Positions 21,024-33,736 are shown, counted from the stretch's first letter. The stretch is DNA of 64,000 nt from Pictodentalium vernedei (GCA_031216915.1 CM062292.1:1050457-1114456), one strand, 5' to 3'. Translations and numbers: made by a program. Notes: generated from the sequence alone by a model not told the origin.

Positions 21024-21566
21024 TAATGTACAGCAGGGTTTTCCTTGCGTTTTATGTCCCCCTCCCCCGTCACGAGTCGTGCTACCTCGACTTGTACCTC
21101 GGCAATGTACAGCAGGGTTTGCTTGCGTTTTATGTCCCCCTCCTCCGTCACGAGTTGTGCTACCTCGACTTGTACCTCGACAATGTACAGCAGAGTTTTG
21201 CTTACGTTTTATGTCCCCCTCCCCCGTCACGAGTCGTGCTACCTCGACTTGTACCTCGACAATGTACAGCAGGGTTTTACTTGCGTTTTATGTCCCCCTC
21301 CCCCGCCACGAGTCGTGCTACCTCGACTTGTACCTCGACAATGTACAGCAGAGTTTTGCTTACGTTTTATGTCCCCCTCCCCCGTCACGAGTCGTGCTAC
21401 CTCGACTTGTACCTCGACAATGTACAGCAGGGTTTTACTTGCGTTTTATGTCCCCCTCCCCCGTCACGAGTCGTGCTACCTCGACTTGTACCTCGACAAT
21501 GTACAGCAGGGTTTTGCTTGCGTCTTATGTCCCCCTTCCCCGTCACGAGTCGTGCTACCTCGACTT
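21024..21566. repeat. 79-bp minisatellite
   Basis: About seven units of 79 bp with the core AATGTACAGCAGGGTTTT, TATGTCCCCCTCCCCCGTCA and CGTGCTACCTCGACTTGTAC. Because 79 leaves remainder 1 on division by three and the unit has no plus-strand stop, all three plus frames stay open (231, 195 and 212 codons), each cycling through the same three peptides. None should be read as a gene. Confidence 0.95.
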
Positions 21567-21631
21567 GGATTCTTTCGAGCTCATTGGATTCATTCGCGGT
21601 GCATTTGTACCAGACAGTATCTGTATTATTA

Positions 21632-21754
21632 GTTACGCCGTGTCTGATCACGTGGTACGGGTTTTTACCAACCCGAAGCCAGCTTCGGCCTCATGGGATA
21701 CGGCTGGCTTCGGATAGGTAAAAATCCGTACCACGTGATCAGACACGGGGTAAC
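21632..21754. repeat. 123-bp hairpin
   Basis: GTTACGCCGTGTCTGATCAC and GTGGTACGGGTTTTTACC mirror GGTAAAAATCCGTACCAC and GTGATCAGACACGGGGTAAC; the inner CCGAAGCCAG / CTGGCTTCGG completes the stem. Probably another small non-autonomous element; no target duplication seen. Confidence 0.75.
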
Positions 21755-22099
21755 GAATTTATCTATTGACTTTCCGTTTTAGAAGTACAATCTATTTCAT
21801 GTGTGAACACACACAGCATGAGATCTTTTATCTTCCATTGTTGAGCCATACAGGTTTCTGCATAAATATAATAAATTGATTTCGATAAACGCGTCTTCTA
21901 CGGGGTATGGACAATTTGTAGATTTCGGAACGAGGGTATGGGAAATTTGTCAGTGGCTGGGTGGACGTATCGTGGGTTTCAATGAATATGGTCTCATACC
22001 ACGTATCTATCAACCAATCAAATCAAAAAATTCACTTTAGTCAATAGACAAATTCAAAGACTGCACGTACAAACGCATAATAAATTGTTTCGATTGTTT
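21755..22099. other. No recognisable feature
   Basis: AT-rich sequence between a hairpin and the LINE. It may hold worn 3' sequence of that LINE, but I cannot show it. Confidence 0.35.
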
Positions 22100-25000
22100 T
22101 TCGATCAATTCGAAACTCAGATCACCCCAGAATATGAATGTGCTTCCAGGCATATGCTCTGATTTCGGTGATCTGGGCTGCACCTGTTCCTTTGTTATTG
22201 AATGTTAACCCAAGATGTTTGTTTTGAATTCTGTGGAGAACACTCCATGTCACTTGTTTTTTGTGATTACTAATGTTTCGGTTTTGTGGATTAACAAGCC
22301 ATGTGTTAGCCCAAGATTCGACTCGCATTATACATTAACCTAATATGTCAGCCGCTATGTTTGGGTCCTCTACAATTATAGTGACGTATAATTTGCAAGC
22401 AGGCACATACTGCAAGCAATATTGTCTACAATGTCTTTGATATGGATAGGAAAAGTAAGGGACCGAATATTGAGCCCCTGGAGACCCAAGTCGTGATGAC
22501 GGCCAACATGGTGTCGCCGAGTTAAGTACTCCCACTCTGACGTATGCCATGCAGGTGCAAACCAGTTTAGGATAGGACCCGCTTATCCAAGGGTCTTAAG
22601 TTTGTAAAGAAGGCCCTTATGCCAGACTTTATCAAAACGCTTAATTTACACCGCAGAATACAATCCTTATTTCTTTACCGTCATCGAGTGCTGAGCTGAA
22701 CACATTATAAATACCAGTAAGCTACAGGACTCTCGAATTACGTCATCGAGTGCTGAGCTGAACACATTATAAATACCAGTAAGCTGCAGGACTCTCGAAT
22801 TACCGTCATCGAGTGCTGAGCTGAACACATTATAAATACCAGTAAGCTGCAGGACTCTCGAATTACGTCATCGAGTGCTGAGCTGAACATATTATAAATA
22901 CCAGTGGGCTGCAGGCCTCTCGAATTACCACCACCGAATGCTGAGCTGAACGCATAAATACCAGTAAGCTGCAGGACTCTCGAATTACCACCACCGAATG
23001 CTGAGCTGAACATATTATAAATACCAGTGGGCTGCAGGCCTCTCGAATTACCACCACCGAATGCTGAGCTAAACGCATAAATACCAGTAAGCTGCAGGAC
23101 TCTCGAATTACGTCATCGAGTGCTGAGCTGAACATATTATAAATACCAGTGGGCTGCAAGCCTCTCGAATTACCACCATCGAATGCTGAGCTGAACACAT
23201 AAATACCAGTAAGCTACAGGACTCTCGAATTACCGTCATCGAGTGCTGAGCTGAACATATTATAAATACCAGTAAGCTACAGGACTCTCGAATTACCACC
23301 ATCGAGTGCTGAGATGAACACATTATAAATACCAGTAAGCTGCAGGCCTCTCGAATTACCACCATCGAGTGCTGAGCTGAACATATTATAAATACCAGTA
23401 AGTTGCAGGCCTCTCGAATTACCACCATCGAGTGCTGAGCTGAACATATTATAAATACCAGTGAGCTGCAAGCCTCTCGAATTACCACCACCGAATGCTG
23501 AGCTGAACACATAAATACCAGTAAGCTGCAGGACTCTCGAATTACCGTCATCGAGTGCTGAGCTGAACATATTATAAATACCAGTAAGCTACAGGACTCT
23601 CGAATTACCACCATCGAATGCTGAGCTGAACATATTATAAATACCAGTGGGCTGCAAGCCTCTCGAATTACCACCATCGAGTGCTGAGCTGAACATATTA
23701 TAAATACCAGTGGGCTGCAAGCCTCTCGAATTACCACCATCGAGTGCTGAGCTAAACATATTATAAATACCAGTGGGCTGCAAGCCTCTCGAATTACCAC
23801 CACCGAGTGCTGAGCTGAACATATTATAAATACCAGTAAGCTACAGGACTCTCGAATTACCACCATCGAGTGCTGAGCTGAACATATTATAAATACCAGT
23901 GGGCTGCAGGACTCTCGAATTACCACCATCGAATGCTGAGCTGAACATATTATAAATACCAGTGGGCTGCAAGCCTCTCGAATTACCACCATCGAGTGCT
24001 GAGCTGAACATATTATAAATACCAGTGGGCTGCAAGCCTCTCGAATTACCACCACCGAGTGCTGAGCTGAACATATTATAAATACCAGTAAGCTACAGGA
24101 CTCTCGAATTACCACCATCGAGTGCTGAGCTGAACATATTATAAATACCAGTGGGCTGCAAGCCTCTCGAATTACCACCATCGAGTGCTGAGCTGAACAT
24201 ATTATAAATACCAGTGGGCTGCAAGCCTCTCGAATTACCACCATCGAGTGCTGAGCTAAACATATTATAAATACCAGTGGGCTGCAAGCCTCTCGAATTA
24301 CCACCACCGAGTGCTGAGCTGAACATATTATAAATACCAGTAAGCTACAGGACTCTCGAATTACCACCATCGAATGTTGAGCTGAACATATTATAAATAC
24401 CAGTGGGCTGCAGGACTCTCGAATTACCACCATCGAATGCTGAGCTGAACATATTATAAATACCAGTGGGCTGCAAGCCTCTCGAATTACCACCACCGAA
24501 TGCTGAGCTGGACACATTATAAATACCAGTGGGCTGCAGGACTCTCGAATTACCACTACCGAATGCTGAGCTGAACACATAAATACCAGTGGGCTGCAGG
24601 ACTCTCAAATTACCACCATCGAGTGCTGAGCTGAACATATTATAAATACCAGTGGGCTGCAAGCCTCTCGAATTACCACCACCGAATGCTGAGCTGAACA
24701 CATTATAAATACCAGTGGGCTGCAGGACTCTCGAATTACCACCATCGAATGCTGAGCTGAACACATAAATACCAGTGGGCTGCAGGACTCTCGAATCACC
24801 ACCATCGTGTGCTGAGCTGAACATATTATAAATACTAGTAAGCTGCAGGACTCTCGAATTACCACCATCGAGTGCTGAGCTGAACATATTATAAATACCA
24901 GTGGGCTGCTGGACTCTCGAATTACGTCATCGAATGCTGAGCTGAACATATTATAAATACCAGTGGGCTGCAGGACTCTCGAATTACCACCATCGAGTGC

Positions 25001-25860
25001 TGAGCTGAACATATTATAAATACCAGTAAGCTACAGGACTCTCGAATTACCACCATCGAATGCTGAGCTGAACATATTATAAATACCAGTGGGCTGCAGG
25101 ACTCTCGAATTACCACCATCGAGTGCTGAGCTAAACATATTATAAATACCAGTGGGCTGCAAGCCTCCTGAATTACCACCATCGAATGCTGAGCTGAACA
25201 TATTATAAATACCAGTGGGCTGCAAGCCTCTCGAATTACCACCACCGAATGCTGAGCTGAACACATAAATACCAGTAAGCTACAGGACTCTCGAATCAGA
25301 CGGTAAAAAGCCAGACTGGAGTTGACTGAGCAGCATGTTAATTTTCGGAAATGATATTTTTTAAAAACACATTTTTTCGAAGAATTTGCCCAGGCTGCGG
25401 AGTAGTGGAATGGCTCAGTAGTTTTGCCTAAAGCCAGGCGTTATGATACCAATTCTCCATTATTTTGGGAAATAAAAACTCATTAACATCGCATTAAATA
25501 GACTAATTAATGGGATATATAAACTGACTACTTAATGGGATATATAAACTGGAGGCACATTTGTTTATTAGATGGGGACCACGTGCTTTGAACACATTGA
25601 TGGAATTCAGAACTGTCAGCACTTCATTATGAGACAGTGTAGTATTGTTTAGCTGAGTCTGGTCGGGGTCGATGTGGAGGTCAGGAAGGTTATGGTTTCA
25701 GTCTTCAATAGAGGATATTCAGCAGAAGTAATTATTGAAAGCTTCTATTTTTTCTAAATCGGAGGCAATAATTTTATTGTCGATCTCAACGTTTGGGTAA
25801 CAGGAATTTGATTGGTCGAATGCACCGGAGTCAAGATTGCTTGAAAATTCCAAGTACCTC
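22100..25860 (-). mobile_element. Dead LINE (CR1/jockey-like) split by a minisatellite
   Basis: Minus-strand reverse-transcriptase pieces occur in the right order. At about 25830-25560 there is the fingers region with VLNSINVFKARGPHLINK; at about 25330-25290 QLQSGFLPSDS; then the 63-bp array; at about 22690-22590 DDGKEIRIVFC and FDKVWHKGLLYKLKTLG; at about 22560-22400 a GLQGLNIRS...FPIHIKDIVDNI motif corresponding to the PQGS...LIYINDIV block; near 22385 LANYTSL where FADDTSL is expected; and at about 22310-22130 WANTWLVN and HLGLTFNNKGT. Both catalytic aspartates of the ADD motif are replaced. There are several frameshifts and stops, so it is inactive and old. No endonuclease part was seen. 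Confidence 0.85.
22685..25290. repeat. 63-bp minisatellite derived from LINE reverse transcriptase
   Basis: About 41 units, mostly 63 bp, with shorter variants of 57-60 bp that lack ATTATA or one codon. On the minus strand a unit reads RVLQLTGIYNMFSSALDDGN plus S. The left and right neighbours of the array supply the residues that precede (PSD) and follow (GKEIR) this segment in the reverse transcriptase. Between 23585 and about 24345 the units form a 252-bp four-unit higher-order repeat. The 490-codon minus-strand ORF at 23108-24580 lies in a different frame from the transcriptase and is a by-product. Confidence 0.95.
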
Positions 25861-26300
25861 ATTTAGATTTGCTTATTTAAAAAATCAGATTCGAGTAAAA
25901 AGTTTATAAAATAAAAATAAAGTTCTCACTGCTTGTTCCTTGATAATTACTTTGCACAGCTAGTTATATAATGAAGGAGTGTGCTAAACGTATTAGCTAT
26001 TTAAAAACGTTTTGTTGTGTTATTCTCCGCAGTTTAGTCACTATTTGAAGTTCGATGATCGTGACCACGACACTGATTGGAATCTATTGGTTTCGACCAA
26101 TTGAATGCCGTAAAAATTTAAAAAATATTAGAGTTGGTATCCGGTCAACTAACAGTGATGTCTCCTTGGCAACGAAGAAACCGCAACAATTATCCAGTTG
26201 AAGAGTGCTTTTAGTTCTTTTAGTTCAATTTTCGTGTAGACTGGTTGTACATGGGAAGTGTGTGATAAATACTGAACCGAACATACGTTTGAATGGGTCA
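25861..26300. other. No recognisable feature
   Basis: AT-rich sequence upstream (minus strand) of the LINE fragment; no endonuclease motif seen. Confidence 0.4.
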
Positions 26301-26395
26301 AGAATTATCGCATTCTGTTACTTTAGCCCAAGATATTACGAGAGCCTAAGGCTCTCGTGATATCCTGGGCTAAAGCAATCTCGTGTGATAATTCT
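26301..26395. repeat. 95-bp hairpin
   Basis: AGAATTATCGCATTCTGTTA...TTAGCCCAAGATATTACGAG mirrors CTCGTGATATCCTGGGCTAA...GTGATAATTCT with a TAA centre. Arms of about 46 bp with some mismatches; probably a small MITE. Confidence 0.75.
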
Positions 26396-26571
26396 GTATT
26401 TTGATGCTTTTGATATCTACTCATTGCTTACAGGAATGGTCCATGCAAAAGGCAGAGCAGGCCTAACTGGTCACATGAGATGGCATAGGATGATCTTACA
26501 GATTGGTGTTATTACTGGTACACAATACGTACAACTCTATCGACTAACTTCTCAAATATAATATCACTTGT

Positions 26572-28055
26572 ATCAATGCTACATGTTAGGGGCTAATGGT
26601 GTGGATACATGGTATATCAGCATCCCTCTTTATATCGATGCTACATGTTAGGGCTAATGGTGTGGATAAATGGTACATCAACATCCCTCTTTATATCAAT
26701 ACTACATGTTAGGGGTTAATGATATGGATAAATGGTACATCAGCATCCCTCTTTATATCCATGCTACATGTTAGGGCTAATGGTATGGATAAATGGAACA
26801 GCATCCCTCTTTATATGAATGCTACATGTTAGGGCTAATGGTATGGACAAATGGTACTTCAGCATCCCTCTTTATATCAATGCTACATGTTGGGGGTAAT
26901 GGTATGGAAAAATGGTACATCAACATACCTCTTTATATCAATGCTACATGTTGGGGGTAATGGTATGGATAAATGGTACATCAACATCCCTCTTTATATC
27001 AATGCTACATGTAGGGGCTAATGGTATGGAAAAATGGTACATCAACATCCCTCTTTATATCAATGCTACATGTTGGGGGTAATGGTATGGATAAATGGTA
27101 CATCAGCATCCCTCTTTATATCAATGCTACATGTTGGGGGTAATGGTATGGAAAAATGGTACAATATCCCTCTTTATATCAATGCTACATGTTAGGGCTA
27201 ATGGTGTTGATAAATGGTACATCAACATCCCTCTTTATATCAATACTACATGTTAGGGGTTAATGATATGGATAAATGGTACATCAGCATCCCTCTTTAT
27301 ATCAATGCTACATGTTACGGGTTAATGATATGGATAAATTGTACATCAGCATCCCTCTTTATATCAATACTACATGTTAGGGGTTAATGATATGGATAAA
27401 TGGTACATCAACATCCCTCTTTATATCAATGCTACATGTTAGGGGCTAATGGTATGGATAAATGGTACATCAGCATCCCTCTTTATATCAATGCTACATG
27501 TTAGGGGGTAATGGTGTGGATAAATGGTACATCAACATCCCTCTTTATATCAATACTACATGTTAGGGGTTAGTGATATGGATAAATGGTACATCAACAT
27601 CCCTCTTTATATCAATGCTACATGTTAGGGGCTAATGGTATGGATAAATGGTACATCAACATCCCTCTTTATATCAATGCTACATGTTAGGGCTAATGGT
27701 ATGGACAAATGGTACATCAACATCCCCCTTTATAGCAATGCTACATGTTAGGGCTAATGATATGGATAAATGGTACATCAACACCCCCCTTTATAGCAAT
27801 GCTATATGTTAGGGCTAATGGTGTGGATAAATGATACTTCAGCATCCCTCTTTATAGCAATGCTATATGTTAGGGGTTAATGGCATGGATAAATGGTACA
27901 TCAACATCCCTCTTTATATTAATGCTACATGTTAGGGGCTAATGGTATGGATAAATGGTACAATATCCCTCTTTATATCAATGCTACATGTTAGGGCTAA
28001 TGGTATGGAAAAATGGTACATCAGCATCCCTCTTTATATCAATGCGACATGAATA
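26572..28055. repeat. 62-bp minisatellite
   Basis: About 24 units of roughly 62 bp: ATCAATGCTACATGTTAGGG, CTAATGGTATGGATAAATGG and TACATCAACATCCCTCTTTAT. Variants with GGGGTTAATGATATGG and GGGGGTAATGGTATGG alternate in blocks. Not protein-like in any frame. Confidence 0.95.
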
Positions 28056-28110
28056 ATCTATCTGTAACATTGAATTGTCTACATACATGTACCCTTAATA
28101 AATTTATTTT

Positions 28111-29852
28111 TATTCCATTGAACACTGGACATGGTTATGATGTAGCACCTACACGCCTGTTGTCGCGATCAATAGACTGACACTCGTGCCGCACAACTGA
28201 TTCCATTGAACACTGGACACGGTTATGATGTAGCACCTACACGCCTGTTGTCGCGATCAATAGACTGACACTCATGCCGCACGACTGATTCCATTGAACA
28301 CTGGACATAGCTATGATGTAGCACCTACACGCATGTTGTCGCGATCAATAGACTGACACTCGTGCCGCGCGGCTGATTCCATTGAACAGTGGACATGGTT
28401 ATGATGTAGCACCTCCACGCCTGTTGTTGCGATCAATAGACTGACACTCGTGCCGCACGACTGATTCCATTCAACACTGGACATGGTTATGATGTAGCAC
28501 CTACTCGCCTGTTGTCGCGATCAATAGACTGACACTCGTGCCGCACGACTGATTCCATTGAACACTGGACATGGTTACGATGTAGCACCTCCACGCCTGT
28601 TGTTGCGATCAATAGACTGATACTCGTGCCGCACGACTGATTCCATTGAACACTGGACATGGTTATGATGTGGCACCTACACGTCTGTTGTCGCGATCAA
28701 TAGACTGACTGTCGTGCCGCACGACTGATCATTGAACACTGGACATGGTTATGATGTAGCACCTACACGCCTGTTGTCGCGATCAATAGACTGACACTCG
28801 TGCCGCACGACTAAAACCATTGAAGAGTGGGCATGGTTATAATGTAGCACCTACCCGCCTGTTGTCGCGAGCAATAGACTGACACTCGTGCCGCACGACC
28901 GATTTAATTGAACAATGGACATGGTTATGATGTAGCACCTACACGCCTATTGTCGTGATCAATAGACTGACACACGCGCCGCACGACTGATTCCATTGAA
29001 CACTGGACATGGTTATGATGTATCACCTACACGCCTGTTGTCGCGATAAATAGACTGACACTCGTGCCGCACAACTGATTCCATTGAACACTGGACATGG
29101 TTATGATGTAGCACCTACATGCCTGTTGTCGCGATCAATAGACTGACACTCGTGCCGCGCGACTGATTCCATTGAACACTGGACATGGTTATGATGTAGC
29201 ACCTACACGCCTGTTGTCGCGATCAATAGACTGACACTCGTGCCGCACGACTGATTCCATTGAACACTGGACATGGTTATGATGTAGCACCTACACGCAT
29301 GTTGTCGCGATCAATAGACTGACACTCGTGCCGCGCGGCTGATTCCATTGAACAGTGGACATGGTTATGATGTAGAACCTCCACGCCTGTTGTTGCGATC
29401 AATAGACTGACACTCGTGCCGCACGACTGATTCCATTCAATACTGGACATGGTTATGATGTAGCACCTACACGCCTGTTGTCGCGATCAATAGACTGACA
29501 CTCGTGCCGCACGACTGATTCCATTGAACCCTGGACATGGTTATGATGTAGCACCTCCACGCCTGTTGTTGCGATCAATAGACTAGACTGACACTCGTGT
29601 CGCACGACTGATTCCATTGAACACTGGACATGGTCATGATGTAGCACGTGTGCCTGTTGTCGCGATCAATAGACTGACACTCGTGCCGCACGACTGATTC
29701 CATTGAACACTGGTCATGGTTATGATGTAGCACCTACACGCCTGTTGTCACGATTAATAGACTGACACTCCTGCCGCACGACTGATTCCATTGAACTCTG
29801 GACATGGTTATGATGTAGCACCTACACGCCTGTTGTCGCGATCAATAGACTA
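28111..29852. repeat. 88-bp minisatellite
   Basis: About 20 units of 88 bp: ATTCCATTGAACACTGGACA, GGTTATGATGTAGCACCTAC and TGTTGTCGCGATCAATAGAC. GC-richer than the adjoining arrays. Blocks of two or three units recur together (for example the CCTCCACGCCTGTTGTTGCG variant), which points to higher-order amplification. Confidence 0.95.
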
Positions 29853-30019
29853 AGGTAACGCTGAACGATTGCCGTGATTTACATATTTGAGATGAGAATT
29901 TATCTAACCGTCTCCAATTTATAAAACACTCTGAGATATAAATATAATTCTATCATCATCTACCGTCAAATCAATTCGGTCATAAATTACACATTTTGCA
30001 TTGCATGCTTCATTATTAA

Positions 30020-30607
30020 ACTCAAAAGATGCGAGCCGTTATCCACATCATTCAGCCCTATTAGTAATAACTCGATCTCAAAGGATGCGAGCCTTTATCC
30101 ACATCATTCAGCCCTATTAGTTATAATTCGATCTCAAAGAATGCGAGCCGTTATCCTCATCATTCAGCCCTATTAGTTATAACTCGATCTCAAAAGATGC
30201 GAGCCGTTATCCACATCATTCAGCCCTATTAGTAATAACTCGATCTCAAAAGATGCGAGCCGTTATCCACATCATTCAGCCCTATTAGTAATAACTCGAT
30301 CTCAAAAGATGCCAGGCGTTATCCACATCATTCAGCCCTATTAGTAATAACTCGATCTCAAAAAGATGCGAGCCGTTATCCACATTATCCAGCCCTATTA
30401 GTAATAACTCGATCTCAAAAGATGCGAGCCGTTATCCACATCATTTAGCCCTATTAGTAATAACTCGATCTCAAAAGATGCGACCCGTTATCCACATCAT
30501 TCAGCCCTATTAGTAATAGCTCGATCTCAATAGATGCGAGCCGTTATCCACATCATTCAGCCCTATTAGTAATAACTCGATCTCAAAAGATGCGAGCCGT
30601 TATCCAC
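30020..30607. repeat. 56-bp minisatellite
   Basis: About 10.5 units: GATGCGAGCCGTTATCCAC, ATCATTCAGCCCTATTAGTA and ATAACTCGATCTCAAA. Units are very alike. The array stops mid-unit at TTATCCAC, exactly where the LINE at 30608 begins. Confidence 0.95.
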
Positions 30608-33600
30608 GGCTTCAGGGAATGATAATGAGAACAAAATTAAAATGGAAAATAGAGGGGGAAAAACCAACCAAATACTTCTGCAACTTGGAAAAAAGACATT
30701 ATACAGAAAAAAACTATTCCCAAGTTAGTAAAGGATGCTGGATCGGAAATTACTGATATACACGAGATTCTAACCGAGCAAAAATCATTTTACGAAAATC
30801 TATATTCATCAAAACTATCTACTAATCAACCTCTTGATACAGATGATACTTTTTTTGACAAAAATAACCCCTTCCTTAACTTTTTAAGCAATGACGAAAA
30901 AAATCTCTCGAAGTGCCATTATCACATTCGGAAGGCTTAAACGCCCTTAAAGCAATGCAAAACAACAAAACACCCGGTTCTGACGGCTTCACCGCCGAGT
31001 TCTATAAATTCTTTTGGAAAGACATTGGCATTTATCTTATAAACTCGTTAAATTGTGGTTATGAATTGGAACAACTTTCAATTACACAGAGACTCGGAAT
31101 TATTACTTGTATACCAAAACAAAACAAAACAAACCTACACAATACATAAAAAACTGGCGCCCAATATCCCTAATTAATGGAGATACAAAAATAGGGTCCA
31201 CAGCAATTGCAAACCGAGTGAAAACAGTTCTTCCCAATTTAATTTCAGACACCCAGCTCGGTTTTATGAAAGGTCGTTATATTGGGGAGTGCACTAGACT
31301 AACCTTCGATTTAATTGCTAAATGTGAGAAACTAGACATGCCAGGCATCCTAGTTCTTATAGATTTCGAAAAAGGCCTTCGATTCCCTGGAATGGATCTT
31401 TATCCAAAAGACGATGGAATTTTTAAATTTTGGACCCTCTATGATAAGGTGGTTCCAAAGCTTCTACAGCAATATTTCTAGTTGCGTACTTAATAATGGC
31501 CATTGTTCTGAAAGATTTAATATAGAACGAGGTGTAAGGCAAGGTGATCCCCTATCGCCTTAACTTTTTATTCTTAGTGTGGAAATTCTTAGCGCATTTT
31601 TTAAATTTAACCCCAATATAAATGGAATAAAGATAAAAAATTCAGAATACTCAATAAGTCAATACGCTGATGACTCCACTCTGTATTTAAGCGATGATGG
31701 ATACTCTTTATACAATGCCATGAATATGGTTAAACAATTCTCACTAATCTCTGGCTTAAAGGTTAATTTTGATAAAACGGAAGTTATATGGATATGCTCC
31801 AAGCGGGGTTGTGGTGAAACACTATCAACAAGAGAACAAGTTGTCTGGAATCATTCCAGATCATTCAAAAGTTTGGGGATTGAATTTAATCTATTTAGCG
31901 ACAATTATATTCTAAATAATTACACTAACAAAATGCAGAAAATTGAAAAATTAATAAGTGATTGGTCATTTCGTAACTTAACAATAATCGGAAGAATAAC
32001 TGTTATAAAAACGTTGGCTTTACCAATTCTGACACATTGTTTTATGGTTTTACCAGATCCACCAAAGGAGCTATTTAACAAAATTCAAACATTTTTTTAT
32101 AATTTCTTGTGGTCCAGAAAAGTTGAAAAAATTAAACGTAAAACAATTACTGGCCTTTTTGAAAATGGTGGAATTAAATTTCCCTACGTTGAAACTTTTA
32201 GTCATGCTTTAAAAATGATTTGGATTAAGATATTATTGGACTCCACCTCATTGACTGCATGGAAAACCCTTTTAATTGACGAGTTAGAAATGTTCGGAAC
32301 TTACAAACTTTGGCACTTACATAAAGAAGGTTTAAAGGTAGTTGGAAAACATGTGAACACTTTCTGGAAAGATATTCTTTTGGCCTGGGCTCTTCTGGAC
32401 AATAGCAGCATCACAACCCCAGCAGACATATTAGGTGAAACTATTTTCTTGAATAATCAAATACAAATTAACGGACAGCTTTTCTTCAATAAAACTTGGT
32501 GTAATAAAGGTATTTACCTTGTAAATGACCTAGTATATGACAACAACGGTCTCTTAACCTTCTCTGACTTCTCCAACAAGTATAGCATCAATACACCATT
32601 TACAGTTTTTCAGGGTATTATAAATGCATTACCCAAAGCTTGGAAAACGGCAACCAGATCCAATAAACCTTTGAATAATATTCAGCATAGAAACATCGAA
32701 ACGTTACAATCTACTAATAAAGTCTCCCGAACCTTTTATTTTAAATTTTTAGAACTGTACACAACGCCTCCCATTCATAGAATAAATGGAATGAGGTTTT
32801 GGATGTAAATCTGCACTCAGATGATTGGAATTTTATATATGAAAACCCATTTTCAATAACGGACGATACATATTTACAAAGTTTGCATTTTAAAATTGTC
32901 CACCAAATATTATATACGAATTCAAAACTTTATAAATGCAAACTCTCTGAAACGGAACTATGTACTTTCTCTTGCAATACAAATGAGTCAGTACTTCACT
33001 TGTTCTTTGAATGTTCTGTTGTGAAAACAGTTCTTCTGAATTTCTGGGAATATTTGAAGGACAAGTGCGGTGTTGAGTTTCCCTTCGCCCCAGAATATAT
33101 CATTTTAGGCTACAGAACAGAAATATCCTTGCTCCACCCTATAACACAACAGACCTCTATATGTTGATCTACAGAAAGTTCGTTTATTCCTGCAAAGTGA
33201 AAAATAACTTACCAACATATACAGGATTTATTGAACAATTAAGAAACTACAGAAATCTAGAACTAATGTCCAAATATACATACTCTAATAAACGTACAAA
33301 GGACATAAACTTAAGGTGAGACACAATCAGTTCATTGCTAACTGGTTAACACTTTTTGCATTTTTCATATACTGTTTTGTCACAATAATCCCTTACCTAA
33401 CCCAACATGTACGTAGATTAATATGTATATATGTATGTATCACCTCGATTCCATACCAAAACACAGACGGCAGCTTTCTGCAACAAAGTGCAGCTTCAAA
33501 TGAAATTTCATATCACTATGAATGAAAATCAAACTTTGCTTGTTCTCTTTTTGTGTCATGTATAAAATCTCTTTGTAAAATTTCATGGAAACTATGCTTT

Positions 33601-33655
33601 TGATTGTAATTGAAAACCTTAGATCTGAATAAAAAAAAACAAAAAAAAAAACAGA
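30608..33655 (+). mobile_element. 5'-truncated LINE of the L1/Tx1 group
   Basis: The element begins inside ORF2, just upstream of the reverse transcriptase (GMIMRTKLKWKIEGEKPTKY), and runs to a 3' untranslated tail ending in AATAAAAAAAAAC plus a second A run at about 33629-33651. The endonuclease half and any ORF1 are missing. It was inserted next to, or into, the 56-bp array. No target duplication was found because the 5' junction lies in repeats. Decay is modest: clear motifs but several frameshifts. Confidence 0.9.
30619..33319 (+). pseudogene. LINE ORF2 reverse transcriptase and C-terminal region, broken
   Basis: In order: EGEKPTKYFCNLEKRHY; the fingers motif NKTPGSDGFTAEFYKFFWKD at about 30970-31023; KNWRPISLINGDTK; TQLGFMKGRYIGE; VLIDFEKG where the family has DFEKAFD; RGVRQGDPLSP; and the catalytic QYADDSTLYL at about 31660. 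The thumb and connection region follow, then a C-terminal cysteine/histidine motif (CTFSC...HLFFEC) at about 32970-33015. The last frame ends in a TGA at 33317-33319. About five or six frameshifts and a stop after LSP (about 31562) break the frame, so no protein is made. In intact relatives it copies the element RNA at the nicked target. Confidence 0.9.
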
Positions 33656-33662
33656 GAACATT

Positions 33663-33736
33663 GAGATAGGATTGATTGTATCCGGGTTATCGTGTTGACA
33701 AAGAGTGCATAGAAGACAGAAAGACTCCAACTACAC
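33663..33736. repeat. Dispersed 70-bp repeat, first copy
   Basis: ATAGGATTGATTGTATCCGG, TTATCGTGTTGACAAAGAG and GTGCATAGAAGACAGAAAGA match 35380-35450, and more weakly 43850-43885. In two of these places a SINE piece follows within about 30 bp, so the segment may travel with it. Confidence 0.6.

Noticed and set aside
23108-24580. 490-codon minus-strand ORF (AQHSMVVIREACSPLVFIIC repeats)
   Set aside because: It lies in a non-transcriptase frame of the 63-bp array; it is open only because 63 is divisible by three and the unit lacks stops in that frame.
22685-25290. CRISPR-like array
   Set aside because: Units are contiguous without unique spacers, and the context is eukaryotic.
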